The translations under genes and the position numbers were made by a program. The notes below the pieces were generated by a model, which saw only the letters and a list, made by a program, of their open reading frames with translations, was not told the DNA's origin and ran no database searches. Shown one piece after another: positions 9,423 through 18,857 of a stretch of DNA of 64,000 nucleotides (positions are counted from its first letter, which is position 1; every line of letters begins with the position of its first letter). This stretch comes from Castellaniella hirudinis (GTDB lineage Bacteria; Pseudomonadota; Gammaproteobacteria; Burkholderiales; Burkholderiaceae_B). Location: contig NZ_JBHSDY010000012.1 of the NCBI RefSeq assembly GCF_042651965.1, positions 27,615 to 91,614 on the forward strand, given 5' to 3'.

Positions 9423-12400
9423 TTACTTGCAGGCATCCATCAGGTTGGCGGGCAGATTCATCTGGCACTCGGGCTGGTCCCGGTTGAGCAGCAGGGCGGT
9501 CGCGCCGGTGTCGTCCGTGGGCTGGATCTGGCGCGGCTTGCCGTCGAAAGTCTGCGCGGAGACATTGGCCGCGACATAATCGGCGGGGTTCCGGGAGGGG
9601 CTGATGGTCAGGCTGCCATCGACGAAGGCCAGGTTGTAGTTACCGTCGCTACCGCTGAACGAGTGCGCATAGCTGCCGACGTCGGTGCCGACGCCGCCGG
9701 TTTCGCTCAGGCCGGTCAGGACGCTTGCCGTTTCACCGTTGACCAGGCCGGCCGTGGTAAAGCCGGTCACGCGCTGCGGCTGGCCGTTGTAGGTGGTGCT
9801 GCCGCTGTTGGCCGTGACCGTGGCATTGGCCTTGTGGATCGTGCTGCTGGTGTTGGCGGTGTAGGTCACATCGTAGTTGCCGCCGCCGTTGCCGTCGTTC
9901 ACCGTGACGTCCGCGACCGTGACCGTCTTGCTGGTGCCGGCGTTCTTGTCGGTAAAGGCGAAGCGGCCGCCGGAGATCGAATCGCCGCCATAGAGCGTGC
10001 CGCCCGTCACCAGGGCTGCGGCGCCATGGGCGGCGAGCGCGGTGGTCGTGCCATCGTAGGTCTTGGCCACATTGCCCGTGCTGATGGTCAGCGCAGCCTT
10101 GGCGATGTCCAGCACGCCATCCACAAAGGTCAACGCATAGTTGCCGTTGTTGCCGCTGATCGTGTGCGCATAGCTGCCGGCGTTGGTGCCGATGCCGCCG
10201 CTCTCGGTCAGGCCGGTCAAGACGCTGGCTGTTTCGCCGTTGACCAGGCCGGTCGCGGTAAAGCCGGTGATGTGCTGCTGCTGGCCGTTGTAAGTGCCGT
10301 TGCCGCTGTTCGCCGTGACGGTGGCGTTGGCCTTGGCGATGGTCAAACCGCCATCGATGAAGATCAGGTTGTAATTGCTGGCGCTGCCGCTGACCGTGTG
10401 CGCATAGCTGCCGGCGTTGGTGCCGACGCCGCCGCTCTCGGTCAGGCCGGTCAAGACGCTTGCTGTTTCGCCGTTGACCAGGCCGGTCGCGGTAAAGCCG
10501 GTGATGTGCTGTTGCTGGCCGTTGTAAGTGCCGTTGCCGCTGTTCGCCGTGACGGTGGCGTTGGCCTTGGCGATGGTCAGCTTGCCGTTGCCGTAAGTGA
10601 TGGCGTAGTTGGCAAGCCCCAAGCCTTGCGCGCCCGAGGCGGTGATTGCATAAGGACCGTCCGCGACCGTGGCGCTTGCATCCGCCCCCAGGCTGGCGAG
10701 GTCCGCGCTGTCTACGCTGTCGCCGTTGACCAGGCCGTTCGCCGTGAAGGCCGTGGTGCCGAGATTGAGGGTGTCGCCATAGGTCTTGGACTGGTTCGAG
10801 GCCTTGATGGTCAGCGCGCGTTGGCCGACGCTGATTTCGTTGGTTCCGTAGTACAGCACTCGATAGTTGACGCCATCCGAGCTGGTCGCGGCGCCGTTGA
10901 CGCCGTCGAAGGCGACATTGTGGCTGCCTGCGCCCAGCGCGCCGTTGACGCCCAGGGTCCAGCCGGCGGCGGGCGTCACGCTGTCGCCCGCGTGGCCGAA
11001 GACATAGGCCCCCGCGCCGCCGTGGACCGGCCCGACAGCGCCGACCGTGGCGGTGGTGTCGCCATAGGTCGAGGCGGAACTGATGTTGTTCACCCACACC
11101 ACCGGGGTCAGCGCATAGAGCACGGGGTCGTAGCCCAGGCTCGACGGCGCCCAGGCGCCGGTGAAGTCCCAACTGCCGGCCCGGGCCATGAAACCGGCGG
11201 TGTCCTGTAACTGCGCCGTGGTCAAGCCCGTGGCGTTGACGGTGCCGCCATCGTTGCTGCCGATGGCGGTTGTTTTGCCGGTTCTGGTCATGTCCCAGAA
11301 GCTGGCGGTGATGTCGCCGTCGTTGTAGCCCACCAGGCCGCCTGTATTTTTACCGGTAGCCGTTATAGCGCCAGTTGCGTAGGTATTCGTGACGTTGCCG
11401 CCGTTCATCCCTACGAGGCCGCCGGTATAGGCGTTGCTTTTGCTGCCCGTTACCGCGCCGGTGGCATAGGCGTTCGTGATGTGGCCATCGTAGTCGTTCC
11501 AGCCTACGAGGCCGCCCACTTCAGCGTAACTACTGAGGCCTGTCGCCGTGCCGCTCGCATAGGCGTTCGTGATGCTGCCGCCTTCGTTGTGGCCGACCAG
11601 GCCTCCGATCGTAGTGACAGGGTCGCCGCTTCCTTGCACGTTGCCGGTGGCGTAAGCATTCGTGATGGTGCCCGTGGCCCAGTTGTAGCCCACCAGGCCG
11701 CCGACATTGATCCAGCCGCTGGAGCTCTTGCTGGTCACGTTGCCGGTGGCATAGGCATTCGTGATGCTGCCGGAATCTGCGTCGACGTTGCCGCCGTTCC
11801 AGCCGACGAGGCCGCCGGCGTCGCCAGTGCTGCTCACCTTGCCGGTGGCGTAGGCGTCCGTGATGCTGCCGCCGCCGTCGTTTTCACCCACGAGGCCGCC
11901 GGCGGTGGCGCCGCTGACCGCGCCGGTGGCGTGGGCGTTCGCGATGCTGCCGCCGAGATTCCACCCCACGAGGCCGCCGATGACGGAGGGCTGGGTGTCG
12001 CTGCCGTCCGTGACGGCAATGTTCGTATGCACGCCGCTGATGCTGCCGGCGTTGGTGCCGGCGAGGCTGCCGATGTAGGTGTTGTAGGGGACGTCGTAGG
12101 CTTCGCCGGTGCCTGTCACGGAGCCGCCGTCGAGGCCTACGTCGCGGACGACGGCGCTGCTCCCCAGGGCGCCGAACAGGCCGACATTGGCCAGGGGAGA
12201 CACGATGGTGAGGTTGGAAAGGGTATGGCCGAGCCCGTCGAACGTGCCGGTGAACGATGCCAAGTCCGTGCCGATGGGGCTGAAGCCGCTCCGGGTCGAG
12301 TCATCCGCCGCCGCCTTCCACATCGAGGAGGGGTTGGCGAGAGTGGCTGCGAGATCGAGATTGGCGGCGAGGCGGTAGTGTGCCCCCAGGTCCATGGCCA

Positions 12401-14747
12401 TGAGCTGAAGCTGATGGTCGTTGGTGATGGTGGTAGACCATTCCGAGCGCAGGAATGGCCGCGTCGCCCCATCGGCCATGAACCACGTCGTGCCGAAATT
12501 CCAGCCTTGGGCGGTATAGGTGTTCTCGCTGAACGCATCGGCAAGCGAGGCGATGCCGATCGCCCCGCTCGGGTTTCCCATGATGACCTCGCCGACTCCG
12601 TTACTCCGTCCGGTGGTGGTCTGGTCCCAGAAGCTGGCGGTAATGCTGCCATAAGATCTACCCACCAGACCGCCGACACTGGTCCCCCCCGATACCTTGC
12701 CGGTCGCGTAGGTATTGGTGAGGCTGCCCATGGATGTGCCTATCAGACCGCCGACCTGCTGGTCCCCCGTCACGCTGCTGGTCGAGTAGACATTGGCGAT
12801 GCTGCCTTGAGCGATTCCGACCAGACCGCCGATGCCCAGGGATTTCTGCACCAGGCCGCCGGCGGTCACAGCCGCCCCGGTCACGCTGCCGGTCGTATAA
12901 GCATCGGTGATGCTGCCGCCAAATGAACCCACCAGACCGCCGACGTTGGTGTTTCCGGTGATGCTGCCGTCCACGTACACATTGGCGATGCTGCCGCTCT
13001 CCTGGTAGCCCACCAGGCCGCCGACATTCGCATTTCCGGTCACGCGCGCACCCACCAGTCCGACATTGCGCAGTGCGGAGGCCTTGGTGTGTCCGAAGAG
13101 GCCGACGTAATCGCTGTGGCTCCAGTTGATGGTCAGGTCGTTGATGACGTGGCCCAGGCCGTCAAATACGCCCGTAAACGGCGAACTCTTGCCCAGCGGA
13201 TTGAAGCCGGCGCCCCCGCTCCAGCCTGCCGTGGTGCCGGCGTCGATGTCTGCGCCGAGCACGTAGCGGCCGGCAAGATTGCCCTGGATGCCCTGCAAGT
13301 CCGTGCCGGTGGCGCTGCCTTGCCCACCGAGGGCGGTGATGATGGTGTAGTCGACGGTCGCGCCGTCGCTGCCCTGCCTGGTGCTGAAACTGCCGGTGCT
13401 GGCGAGGTTGACCGGGGCCCTGACGTTGTAAGTGGAGGTATTGCCCGCCGCGACCGCGCCCTGGCCGTATTCCAGCGCCAGGCCGGCGGTGCCGCCGGCG
13501 TTCATCTGGGCGTTGATGTTGATGTTGCGTTCGGCGCTCAGCGTCAGCGTGTTCCGGCTCCACGTCACCGTGTCGTTGACGTTGATGTCGCCGTTGCCGC
13601 CGGTCGTGCCCATAGTGGCGGTGGCGATCGTGACGCCGCCGTTGTTTTCCAGCATGTTGCCGATTTGCGCGCCGGTCATGTCGCCGCCGCTGGCGGCGAT
13701 GGTGAAGTCGTTGGGGTCGATGAGGTAGGCGCCGCTCTTGCCGCTTTTGGCTTTGGTGGTGACGGTGGCGCTGTCAGCCACCTGTACATGTGCGCCGGAG
13801 GTTTCGATGAAACCGCCGTTGCCGCCGTCGGGCGCGCCGGCGTCCAGCGTGCCGCCGACATGGACCGTGCCGCCGTCCGCGTCGCCCAGCAGCACGATGC
13901 GGCCCGCGCGGTTCTCCAGCGTGCGCGCCTGGATGATGCCGGTGTTGTTGACCACGGTGTCGAGCAGCGCGTCCTTGGCCTTGGCGCTCATCAGCACCGT
14001 GCCGCCGTCAGCCTGGATCAGGCCCTTGTTCGCGGCCAGCGCCTGGAGTGCGCCCTGATCGACCTGCATGCCCAGCAACTGGTCGCCGGCGAAGTCCAGC
14101 GTCACCTGCTTGCCCGCCCCGAGGGCCGCTGTGCCCAGCCGGGCGACGATGACGCCTTCGTTGCTCACCCGCCCGCCGAGCAGCGCGACGGATCCGGCGT
14201 TGATCGTCCCCTGGTTGACGACGCTGCCGCCGTTGCCTGAGAACGTGCGTTTGCCGGCCATGAAGTCGGCGTCCGACATGCCGAGCGTGGAGGCCACCAG
14301 GCCGCCGACGTTGACCTGGGCTCCGCTGCCGAAGAGAACGCCGTTGGGGTTGAGCACCCAGACCTGACCGTTGGCGTTCATCCGGCCGAGGATCTGGGTG
14401 CCGTCGCTGCCCACCACGCGATTGAGCGCGATGGCGCTGCTGTTGGGCTGGACGAAGTTGACCGCCGCATTGGCCCCGATATTGAAATTCTGCCAGTTGA
14501 TCGTGGCGTTCTGCGATTGCTGGGTGACGGTCAGCGTCGCGCCGTTCGTCGCCAGGGTGGCGCTGCCGGCGCCGACCACACCGCCGCCGGGCAGGGCGTT
14601 GCCGTCGAGGGCGACGGCGGGCGCGGCGATCAGGCTCAGGGCAAGCGCCGCACCGGCGCGGCGCTTGCCTCGGCTGCGGGTGATTTCTGAGGCCACGACC
14701 CAGGCTTGGGCGGTCCGGTCCCAGATCAGTCGATAAATTTTGTTCAT
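9423..14747 (-). CDS. Filamentous-haemagglutinin-type exoprotein (TpsA) with GLUG and MBG repeats
   Basis: A 1774-residue secreted adhesin candidate. It begins MNKIYRLIWDRTAQAWV, the extended signal peptide region of TPS and autotransporter proteins, followed by a hydrophobic signal and Ala-Val-Ala cleavage region. The TPS domain (about 50-300) has the NPNG motif (VWVLNPNGVLFG). The middle holds many GLUG repeats (GGLVGxNxGxITNAYATG). The last third has MBG/YDG-type repeats, two of them near-identical 78-residue tandem copies. The C-terminus ends with two cysteines 11 residues apart, resembling the HMW1 surface anchor. It is followed without a gap by its TpsB transporter. Adhesin function is inference from family. 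Confidence 0.92.
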   Translation of the reverse strand: MNKIYRLIWDRTAQAWVVASEITRSRGKRRAGAALALSLIAAPAVALDGNALPGGGVVGAGSATLATNGATLTVTQQSQNATINWQNFNIGANAAVNFVQPNSSAIALNRVVGSDGTQILGRMNANGQVWVLNPNGVLFGSGAQVNVGGLVASTLGMSDADFMAGKRTFSGNGGSVVNQGTINAGSVALLGGRVSNEGVIVARLGTAALGAGKQVTLDFAGDQLLGMQVDQGALQALAANKGLIQADGGTVLMSAKAKDALLDTVVNNTGIIQARTLENRAGRIVLLGDADGGTVHVGGTLDAGAPDGGNGGFIETSGAHVQVADSATVTTKAKSGKSGAYLIDPNDFTIAASGGDMTGAQIGNMLENNGGVTIATATMGTTGGNGDINVNDTVTWSRNTLTLSAERNININAQMNAGGTAGLALEYGQGAVAAGNTSTYNVRAPVNLASTGSFSTRQGSDGATVDYTIITALGGQGSATGTDLQGIQGNLAGRYVLGADIDAGTTAGWSGGAGFNPLGKSSPFTGVFDGLGHVINDLTINWSHSDYVGLFGHTKASALRNVGLVGARVTGNANVGGLVGYQESGSIANVYVDGSITGNTNVGGLVGSFGGSITDAYTTGSVTGAAVTAGGLVQKSLGIGGLVGIAQGSIANVYSTSSVTGDQQVGGLIGTSMGSLTNTYATGKVSGGTSVGGLVGRSYGSITASFWDQTTTGRSNGVGEVIMGNPSGAIGIASLADAFSENTYTAQGWNFGTTWFMADGATRPFLRSEWSTTITNDHQLQLMAMDLGAHYRLAANLDLAATLANPSSMWKAAADDSTRSGFSPIGTDLASFTGTFDGLGHTLSNLTIVSPLANVGLFGALGSSAVVRDVGLDGGSVTGTGEAYDVPYNTYIGSLAGTNAGSISGVHTNIAVTDGSDTQPSVIGGLVGWNLGGSIANAHATGAVSGATAGGLVGENDGGGSITDAYATGKVSSTGDAGGLVGWNGGNVDADSGSITNAYATGNVTSKSSSGWINVGGLVGYNWATGTITNAYATGNVQGSGDPVTTIGGLVGHNEGGSITNAYASGTATGLSSYAEVGGLVGWNDYDGHITNAYATGAVTGSKSNAYTGGLVGMNGGNVTNTYATGAITATGKNTGGLVGYNDGDITASFWDMTRTGKTTAIGSNDGGTVNATGLTTAQLQDTAGFMARAGSWDFTGAWAPSSLGYDPVLYALTPVVWVNNISSASTYGDTTATVGAVGPVHGGAGAYVFGHAGDSVTPAAGWTLGVNGALGAGSHNVAFDGVNGAATSSDGVNYRVLYYGTNEISVGQRALTIKASNQSKTYGDTLNLGTTAFTANGLVNGDSVDSADLASLGADASATVADGPYAITASGAQGLGLANYAITYGNGKLTIAKANATVTANSGNGTYNGQQQHITGFTATGLVNGETASVLTGLTESGGVGTNAGSYAHTVSGSASNYNLIFIDGGLTIAKANATVTANSGNGTYNGQQQHITGFTATGLVNGETASVLTGLTESGGIGTNAGSYAHTISGNNGNYALTFVDGVLDIAKAALTISTGNVAKTYDGTTTALAAHGAAALVTGGTLYGGDSISGGRFAFTDKNAGTSKTVTVADVTVNDGNGGGNYDVTYTANTSSTIHKANATVTANSGSTTYNGQPQRVTGFTTAGLVNGETASVLTGLSETGGVGTDVGSYAHSFSGSDGNYNLAFVDGSLTISPSRNPADYVAANVSAQTFDGKPRQIQPTDDTGATALLLNRDQPECQMNLPANLMDACK
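10100..10571 (-). repeat. Tandem 234-bp repeat inside the tpsA gene
   Basis: Two nearly identical copies, 234 bp apart (78 codons), of an MBG-type unit beginning KANATVTANSGNGTYNG. A third, more diverged copy lies downstream in the gene around 9660-9815. The near identity at DNA level implies recent duplication and a site where unequal recombination could change repeat number. Confidence 0.8.
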
Positions 14748-14880
14748 GCGTAGCCCGCCCCGTCCCGTCCGTCCCGAGGGCGGCCGGCGGCACGGCCAGG
14801 ACGGACAATGGTGTTAAAGGTGAAGTTCGCGGGAGTCTATGCCGGACGCAGAGAATGCGCCTCTCATCCAGCGCAGAGGG

Positions 14881-15852
14881 TCAGCAAGTATTTGAACTGG
14901 AAAGGAAGTTTTTTTCGCGGAACGCGTTGGGCGAGATCCCGTAGTGGCGTTTGAACGCCCGGTAGAAGGTCGCGAGACTGTCGAATCCGCAGCTGCCGGC
15001 GATCTGGGTGATCGACAGGGCGGGCGCGCTGTCGAGAAGCTGCTTGACGTCCTCCAGCCGGAGCCGGGTCAGGGTGTGCGTGAAGGATTGTTCGGCGCTC
15101 TCGAAAACGACATAGAGCTGGCGCACCGAGATGCCCAGGTCGAACGCCACCATCGCGGGCGTGAGATCCTGCTGGCGTTTGCGCCGGGCCGTGATTTCCC
15201 GCGCGGCGTGATACAGCCCTGCTCGAAGCGCGGCGCGGACTTCGGGCCGGCGAGGGTTGATCCGCCCGCGCGCAACCAGCGCCAGCCGGACAAGGTGCGC
15301 CACAGCCCCCTGCGGGTCGGCGATCCCGCTGCCTTCGGCGAGCAATGTCCGGAACAATGCCTCCAATGGTCGGGAGAGTGTGGCGTCGGCTTTGCAGCGC
15401 GCGGCTGATAGGTCGGATACGGACTGGCCGAGCATCAACTCGTTGTTGACGGGCACTTTGAGCAACTGGTAGTGAAACTCGTCGGTACCGCCCGGTACCG
15501 ATTTATGGGGGTGGTCGGAATAGCTGATGACCATGTCGCCACTGCCGACGACCTGGAACCGGTCGTGTCCGGTATCCAGCATCGTGCAGCCGCGCGTCAG
15601 CAACCCGATGCACAGACTGTCGGCGGCGATGTGGGCGATGTCGGTCTTGGTGCGGCTGGCTCGATAAGGCGAGGCGCGCATTTCCGAAACGACCGCATTG
15701 CCGACGGCGTGTGCCTTGAATGATCCCCGGAAAGCAAGACGGTGTTCGGCGGGCAATTCGATCGTGATGCCGAACAGATTTTTCCCGCGGACCTCGCGCC
15801 AATGATCAAAGCGGTCGGCGGGGGCGATGGCGTCGGTGGTGAAATGGATCAT
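14881..15852 (-). CDS. AraC-family transcriptional regulator
   Basis: A 323-residue regulator with an N-terminal AraC-binding-like ligand domain (DRFDHWREV...) and a C-terminal double helix-turn-helix. ALSITQIAGSCGFDSLATFYRAFKRHYGISPNAFR is split over the second helix-turn-helix and is the AraC signature. The first in-frame start is a TTG 13 codons upstream; the ATG (MIHFTTD) is preferred. It is in the same direction as tpsA, 133 bp upstream, so it may control the adhesin operon, but it could equally act elsewhere. Ligand unknown. Confidence 0.88.
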   Translation of the reverse strand: MIHFTTDAIAPADRFDHWREVRGKNLFGITIELPAEHRLAFRGSFKAHAVGNAVVSEMRASPYRASRTKTDIAHIAADSLCIGLLTRGCTMLDTGHDRFQVVGSGDMVISYSDHPHKSVPGGTDEFHYQLLKVPVNNELMLGQSVSDLSAARCKADATLSRPLEALFRTLLAEGSGIADPQGAVAHLVRLALVARGRINPRRPEVRAALRAGLYHAAREITARRKRQQDLTPAMVAFDLGISVRQLYVVFESAEQSFTHTLTRLRLEDVKQLLDSAPALSITQIAGSCGFDSLATFYRAFKRHYGISPNAFREKNFLSSSNTC

Positions 15853-15999
15853 GGTCGGCACGGGAGTCCGCGGAAGCTGCCGTTTGCTCAATCTAGCATG
15901 ATTTATTTCATATCGTAATAATTAGGGTGATTCGTGTCGTGCTTTTCACATCGGTCTGGCGGCCCGGGCCTGACGGGCGCCGGGCCGTGGCGGCGGGCC

Positions 16000-18780
16000 T
16001 CAGGGCTTCGGATGCGGATCGGCGGCGATGGCGATGCTGAGCTGATCGGGCTTGAGCAGGTCGCGCATTGCCGCGTTGACCTGGTCCGCCTTCAGGCCGC
16101 GCAACTGGTCGATGATGTGCTGTTGCCAGGCAAAGCTGCGGTCCGTGTCCAGATAATCGATCCAGCGGTAGGCCAGGTAGGCGTCGTTGGAGCGCCCCAG
16201 TCCCAGGTAGTTTTGCAGGGACTGGACCCCCTGGTCGACCTCGGCCTGGGTGAAGCCGGTCTTCAGGGTCTCGTCCAGCACGGCGCGCATCGCGGTTTGC
16301 AGCGCGTCGGCGTTCTGGGAGGCCATGCTGGCGTACAGGGTCCAGGAACCGGAGTCTTCGAAGGGCGAGGCGTTGACGGCGCTGCCCACCCCGTAGGACA
16401 GGCCGCTGCGCACCCGGATGCCCTGCCACAGCCGGGAATCCTCCGATCCGCCGAGCAGGTAGTTGGCCAGCATCAGCGCAGGCCAGCGCGGATCGGTGTC
16501 GCGCAGCTTCAAGGGCAGGGCGGCGCGGTATTCGGCATTGGCCTTGCCGGGTGCGGGGATGCGGAAGGTCTCGGGCTTCATCGCATACCAGGGGTCCGCC
16601 AGGCGCTGGTAGGCCGGGGCTGCGCGCCAGCCGTCCAGGCCGGTGCGCAGGTGCTGTTCCACGGCAACTGGATCGAAATCGCCCACCACGGCCAGGGACA
16701 GATGGCCTGCGCCATAGAACCGGTCATGGAAGCGTTGCAACTGGTCGCGGTTCAGTGTGTCGGCCTGGGCCAGCACCTCGGCGTTCGTGGGGGTGTAGCG
16801 GATGTCATCCGGCGCCCAGGGCTGGTCGTGGCGTTGCAGCGTGTTGCGCACCAGGAAACCCGGGCTGGCGGCGTCGTCCTCCAGGTCGGTCCGCAGGCTG
16901 CGCTTCATCTGTTCCAGCTCGTCCTCCGGGAAGGCGGGCGCGCGCAGCAGGTGGAAGACCAGGTCCAGCACGTCGGGCAGGTGTTCACGGGAACTGCGCA
17001 TGGACACGCTCAGGACGTTGCCGTCCAGATTGAACCCCAGCTCGGAATCCAGCGCATTCAGGCGGTCTTCGATCTGCTGGCGGCTCATGCCGTCGGCGCC
17101 GCGCAGCAGCATGGCGCTGGTCGCCAGAGGCACCAGGCCCTGGCCGCGCAATTCATCGGCGCTGCCAAAGCCCATGCGCAGCACGGCGTGGACCTGTCCC
17201 CCGGCGGTGGCCTTGGGCAGCAGGGCCAGGGCCACCGGCCCGTTGGGCAAGGTCAGGATGCTGCGCCGGGTGGCGGCGTCGATGGCCTCGGGGCGGGTGT
17301 CGAAGGCGGCCACGGCGGGCCGCTCGGTGCCGGTGGCCAGTTGCCCGATCCAGGGCGCGAGATCGGCCGCGGCGGGCGCGGGCGCGTCCTTCGGATCCGG
17401 CGTGGGCAGATACAGGCCGCTGGTGCGATTGCTGGGCAGCAGCCAGGCGGCCAGTTGCGTGCGGACGCCTTCCAGCGTCAGCGCCTGGACTCGCAGGCGT
17501 TCGATGAAGAACAGGCGCCAGTCCCCCCGGGAGACCGCGTCGGACAGGGCGCCGGCCAGCGCGCCGGACTGGTTGAAGGTCTGTTTCCAGTCGTTCATCC
17601 AGGCGGTGCGGATGCGGTCCAGGGCGGCCTGATCCAGTTGGGCGATGCCCTCGTTTTCCAGACCGTGTTCCAGGGCGGACAGGGCGGCCTGCGCATCTGC
17701 GCCGGGCTGGACCTGCGCGCCGAATACGGCGTAGCCGGGCTGTTTCATGGCGCGGGCGAAGCCGAACACATTGCTGGTCAGGCCCTTGGCCACCAGGGCC
17801 TGATAGAGCGGGCCGGCTGGGGTGTCGGCCAGCATCGCGGTGCCGATGGACAGGGCCGTGTAAGTGTCGCTGGCGGCTTCCGGCAGGTGGTACTGCGCCA
17901 GCACGATGGGGCTGCCGCCGATGCGTTTCAGCGTGACGCTGCGCGCGCCCTGCTGGACGGGCTCGACCGTGTACTCGGGCGGCAGGGTCCGGGCCGGCCT
18001 GGCGATGGCGCCGAAATCCCGGGCGATCCATTGCAGCGCCTGTCGGGGGTCGAAGCGGCCGGTGACGATCAGCGTGGCATTGTCCGGCTGGTAGTAGCGG
18101 TGGTAGAACGCGCGCAGCGGCTCGATGCCGACGTGCTCTACGTCGGAGCGCGCGCCGATGACGCTGCGGCCGTAGGGGTGCCAGACGTAGGCGGCCGAGG
18201 CGACCTGCTGCATCAGCATGCTGAACGGGCTGTTTTCGCCGCGTTCCATTTCATTACGCACCACCGGCATTTCCGCGTCCAGGTCGGCGCGGGCGATGCG
18301 TGAGTTCAGCATGGCGTCGGCCTGCCAGGACAGATACCAGCGCAGCGTGCCGGGGTCGTCGGCGAAGGTCGCGTAGTAGTTCGTCAGGTCAGCCGTGGTC
18401 GAGCCGTTGGCCGCCAGCCCCCGGCGGGCGAATTCCGCCAGCGCGTCCGGGTGCTTGGGACTGCCGCGAAACAGCAGGTGTTCCAGCAGGTGCGCCATGC
18501 CGGTCTCGCCCGGCCCTTCGTTGCGCGAGCCGACGCGGTAGCTCATGTTCACCGTGGTCTGGGCGCGGGAATCGTCCGGCGCCAGCAGCACCTGCAGGCC
18601 GTTGGCCAGGCGGTATTCGGTCACGCCCTCGATCATCACGATCTGGCGGACGCCGGCGGGGAGGGCCTGCGCGGTCGCCGTGGAGGCCGCGGGCGGCGAG
18701 GGCGGGGCCGTCTCGGCGCTCAGGGCGGAAGTGGCCAGCAGCAGGGCGGCCAGGGCGGTTGAAAATCTCGGCAGGCGCAT
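16000..18780 (-). CDS. Periplasmic M16-family zinc metallopeptidase
   Basis: A 926-residue member of the pitrilysin family (PqqL-like two-domain form). The ATG chosen gives a clean signal peptide (RFSTALAALLLATSALSA), so it is likely periplasmic. The inverted zinc motif HLLEH is at residues 97-101, and the distal glutamate lies in the RNEMERGENSP segment. A second, inactive M16 half follows (from about residue 500) as usual in this family. It starts 77 bp from the divergent LysR gene. An ATG 10 codons upstream would spoil the signal peptide. Substrate unknown. Confidence 0.9.
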   Translation of the reverse strand: MRLPRFSTALAALLLATSALSAETAPPSPPAASTATAQALPAGVRQIVMIEGVTEYRLANGLQVLLAPDDSRAQTTVNMSYRVGSRNEGPGETGMAHLLEHLLFRGSPKHPDALAEFARRGLAANGSTTADLTNYYATFADDPGTLRWYLSWQADAMLNSRIARADLDAEMPVVRNEMERGENSPFSMLMQQVASAAYVWHPYGRSVIGARSDVEHVGIEPLRAFYHRYYQPDNATLIVTGRFDPRQALQWIARDFGAIARPARTLPPEYTVEPVQQGARSVTLKRIGGSPIVLAQYHLPEAASDTYTALSIGTAMLADTPAGPLYQALVAKGLTSNVFGFARAMKQPGYAVFGAQVQPGADAQAALSALEHGLENEGIAQLDQAALDRIRTAWMNDWKQTFNQSGALAGALSDAVSRGDWRLFFIERLRVQALTLEGVRTQLAAWLLPSNRTSGLYLPTPDPKDAPAPAAADLAPWIGQLATGTERPAVAAFDTRPEAIDAATRRSILTLPNGPVALALLPKATAGGQVHAVLRMGFGSADELRGQGLVPLATSAMLLRGADGMSRQQIEDRLNALDSELGFNLDGNVLSVSMRSSREHLPDVLDLVFHLLRAPAFPEDELEQMKRSLRTDLEDDAASPGFLVRNTLQRHDQPWAPDDIRYTPTNAEVLAQADTLNRDQLQRFHDRFYGAGHLSLAVVGDFDPVAVEQHLRTGLDGWRAAPAYQRLADPWYAMKPETFRIPAPGKANAEYRAALPLKLRDTDPRWPALMLANYLLGGSEDSRLWQGIRVRSGLSYGVGSAVNASPFEDSGSWTLYASMASQNADALQTAMRAVLDETLKTGFTQAEVDQGVQSLQNYLGLGRSNDAYLAYRWIDYLDTDRSFAWQQHIIDQLRGLKADQVNAAMRDLLKPDQLSIAIAADPHPKP

Positions 18781-18857
18781 GTCTCGGTGTCCAGAGGTGG
18801 GTGCGACCATAACCTTACAGCAGATTTTACCCGTGCAGATTGGGCTACTATCGCTCC

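Noticed and set aside
10100..10571. Regular repeats that might suggest a CRISPR array
   Set aside because: The units are 234 bp, in frame and code for MBG domains; no short repeats with unique spacers exist here or elsewhere in the window.
8559..11210. Long plus-strand open frame across tpsB and tpsA
   Set aside because: Repetitive Asp/Ala/Val-rich translation that mirrors the repeats of the real minus-strand genes.
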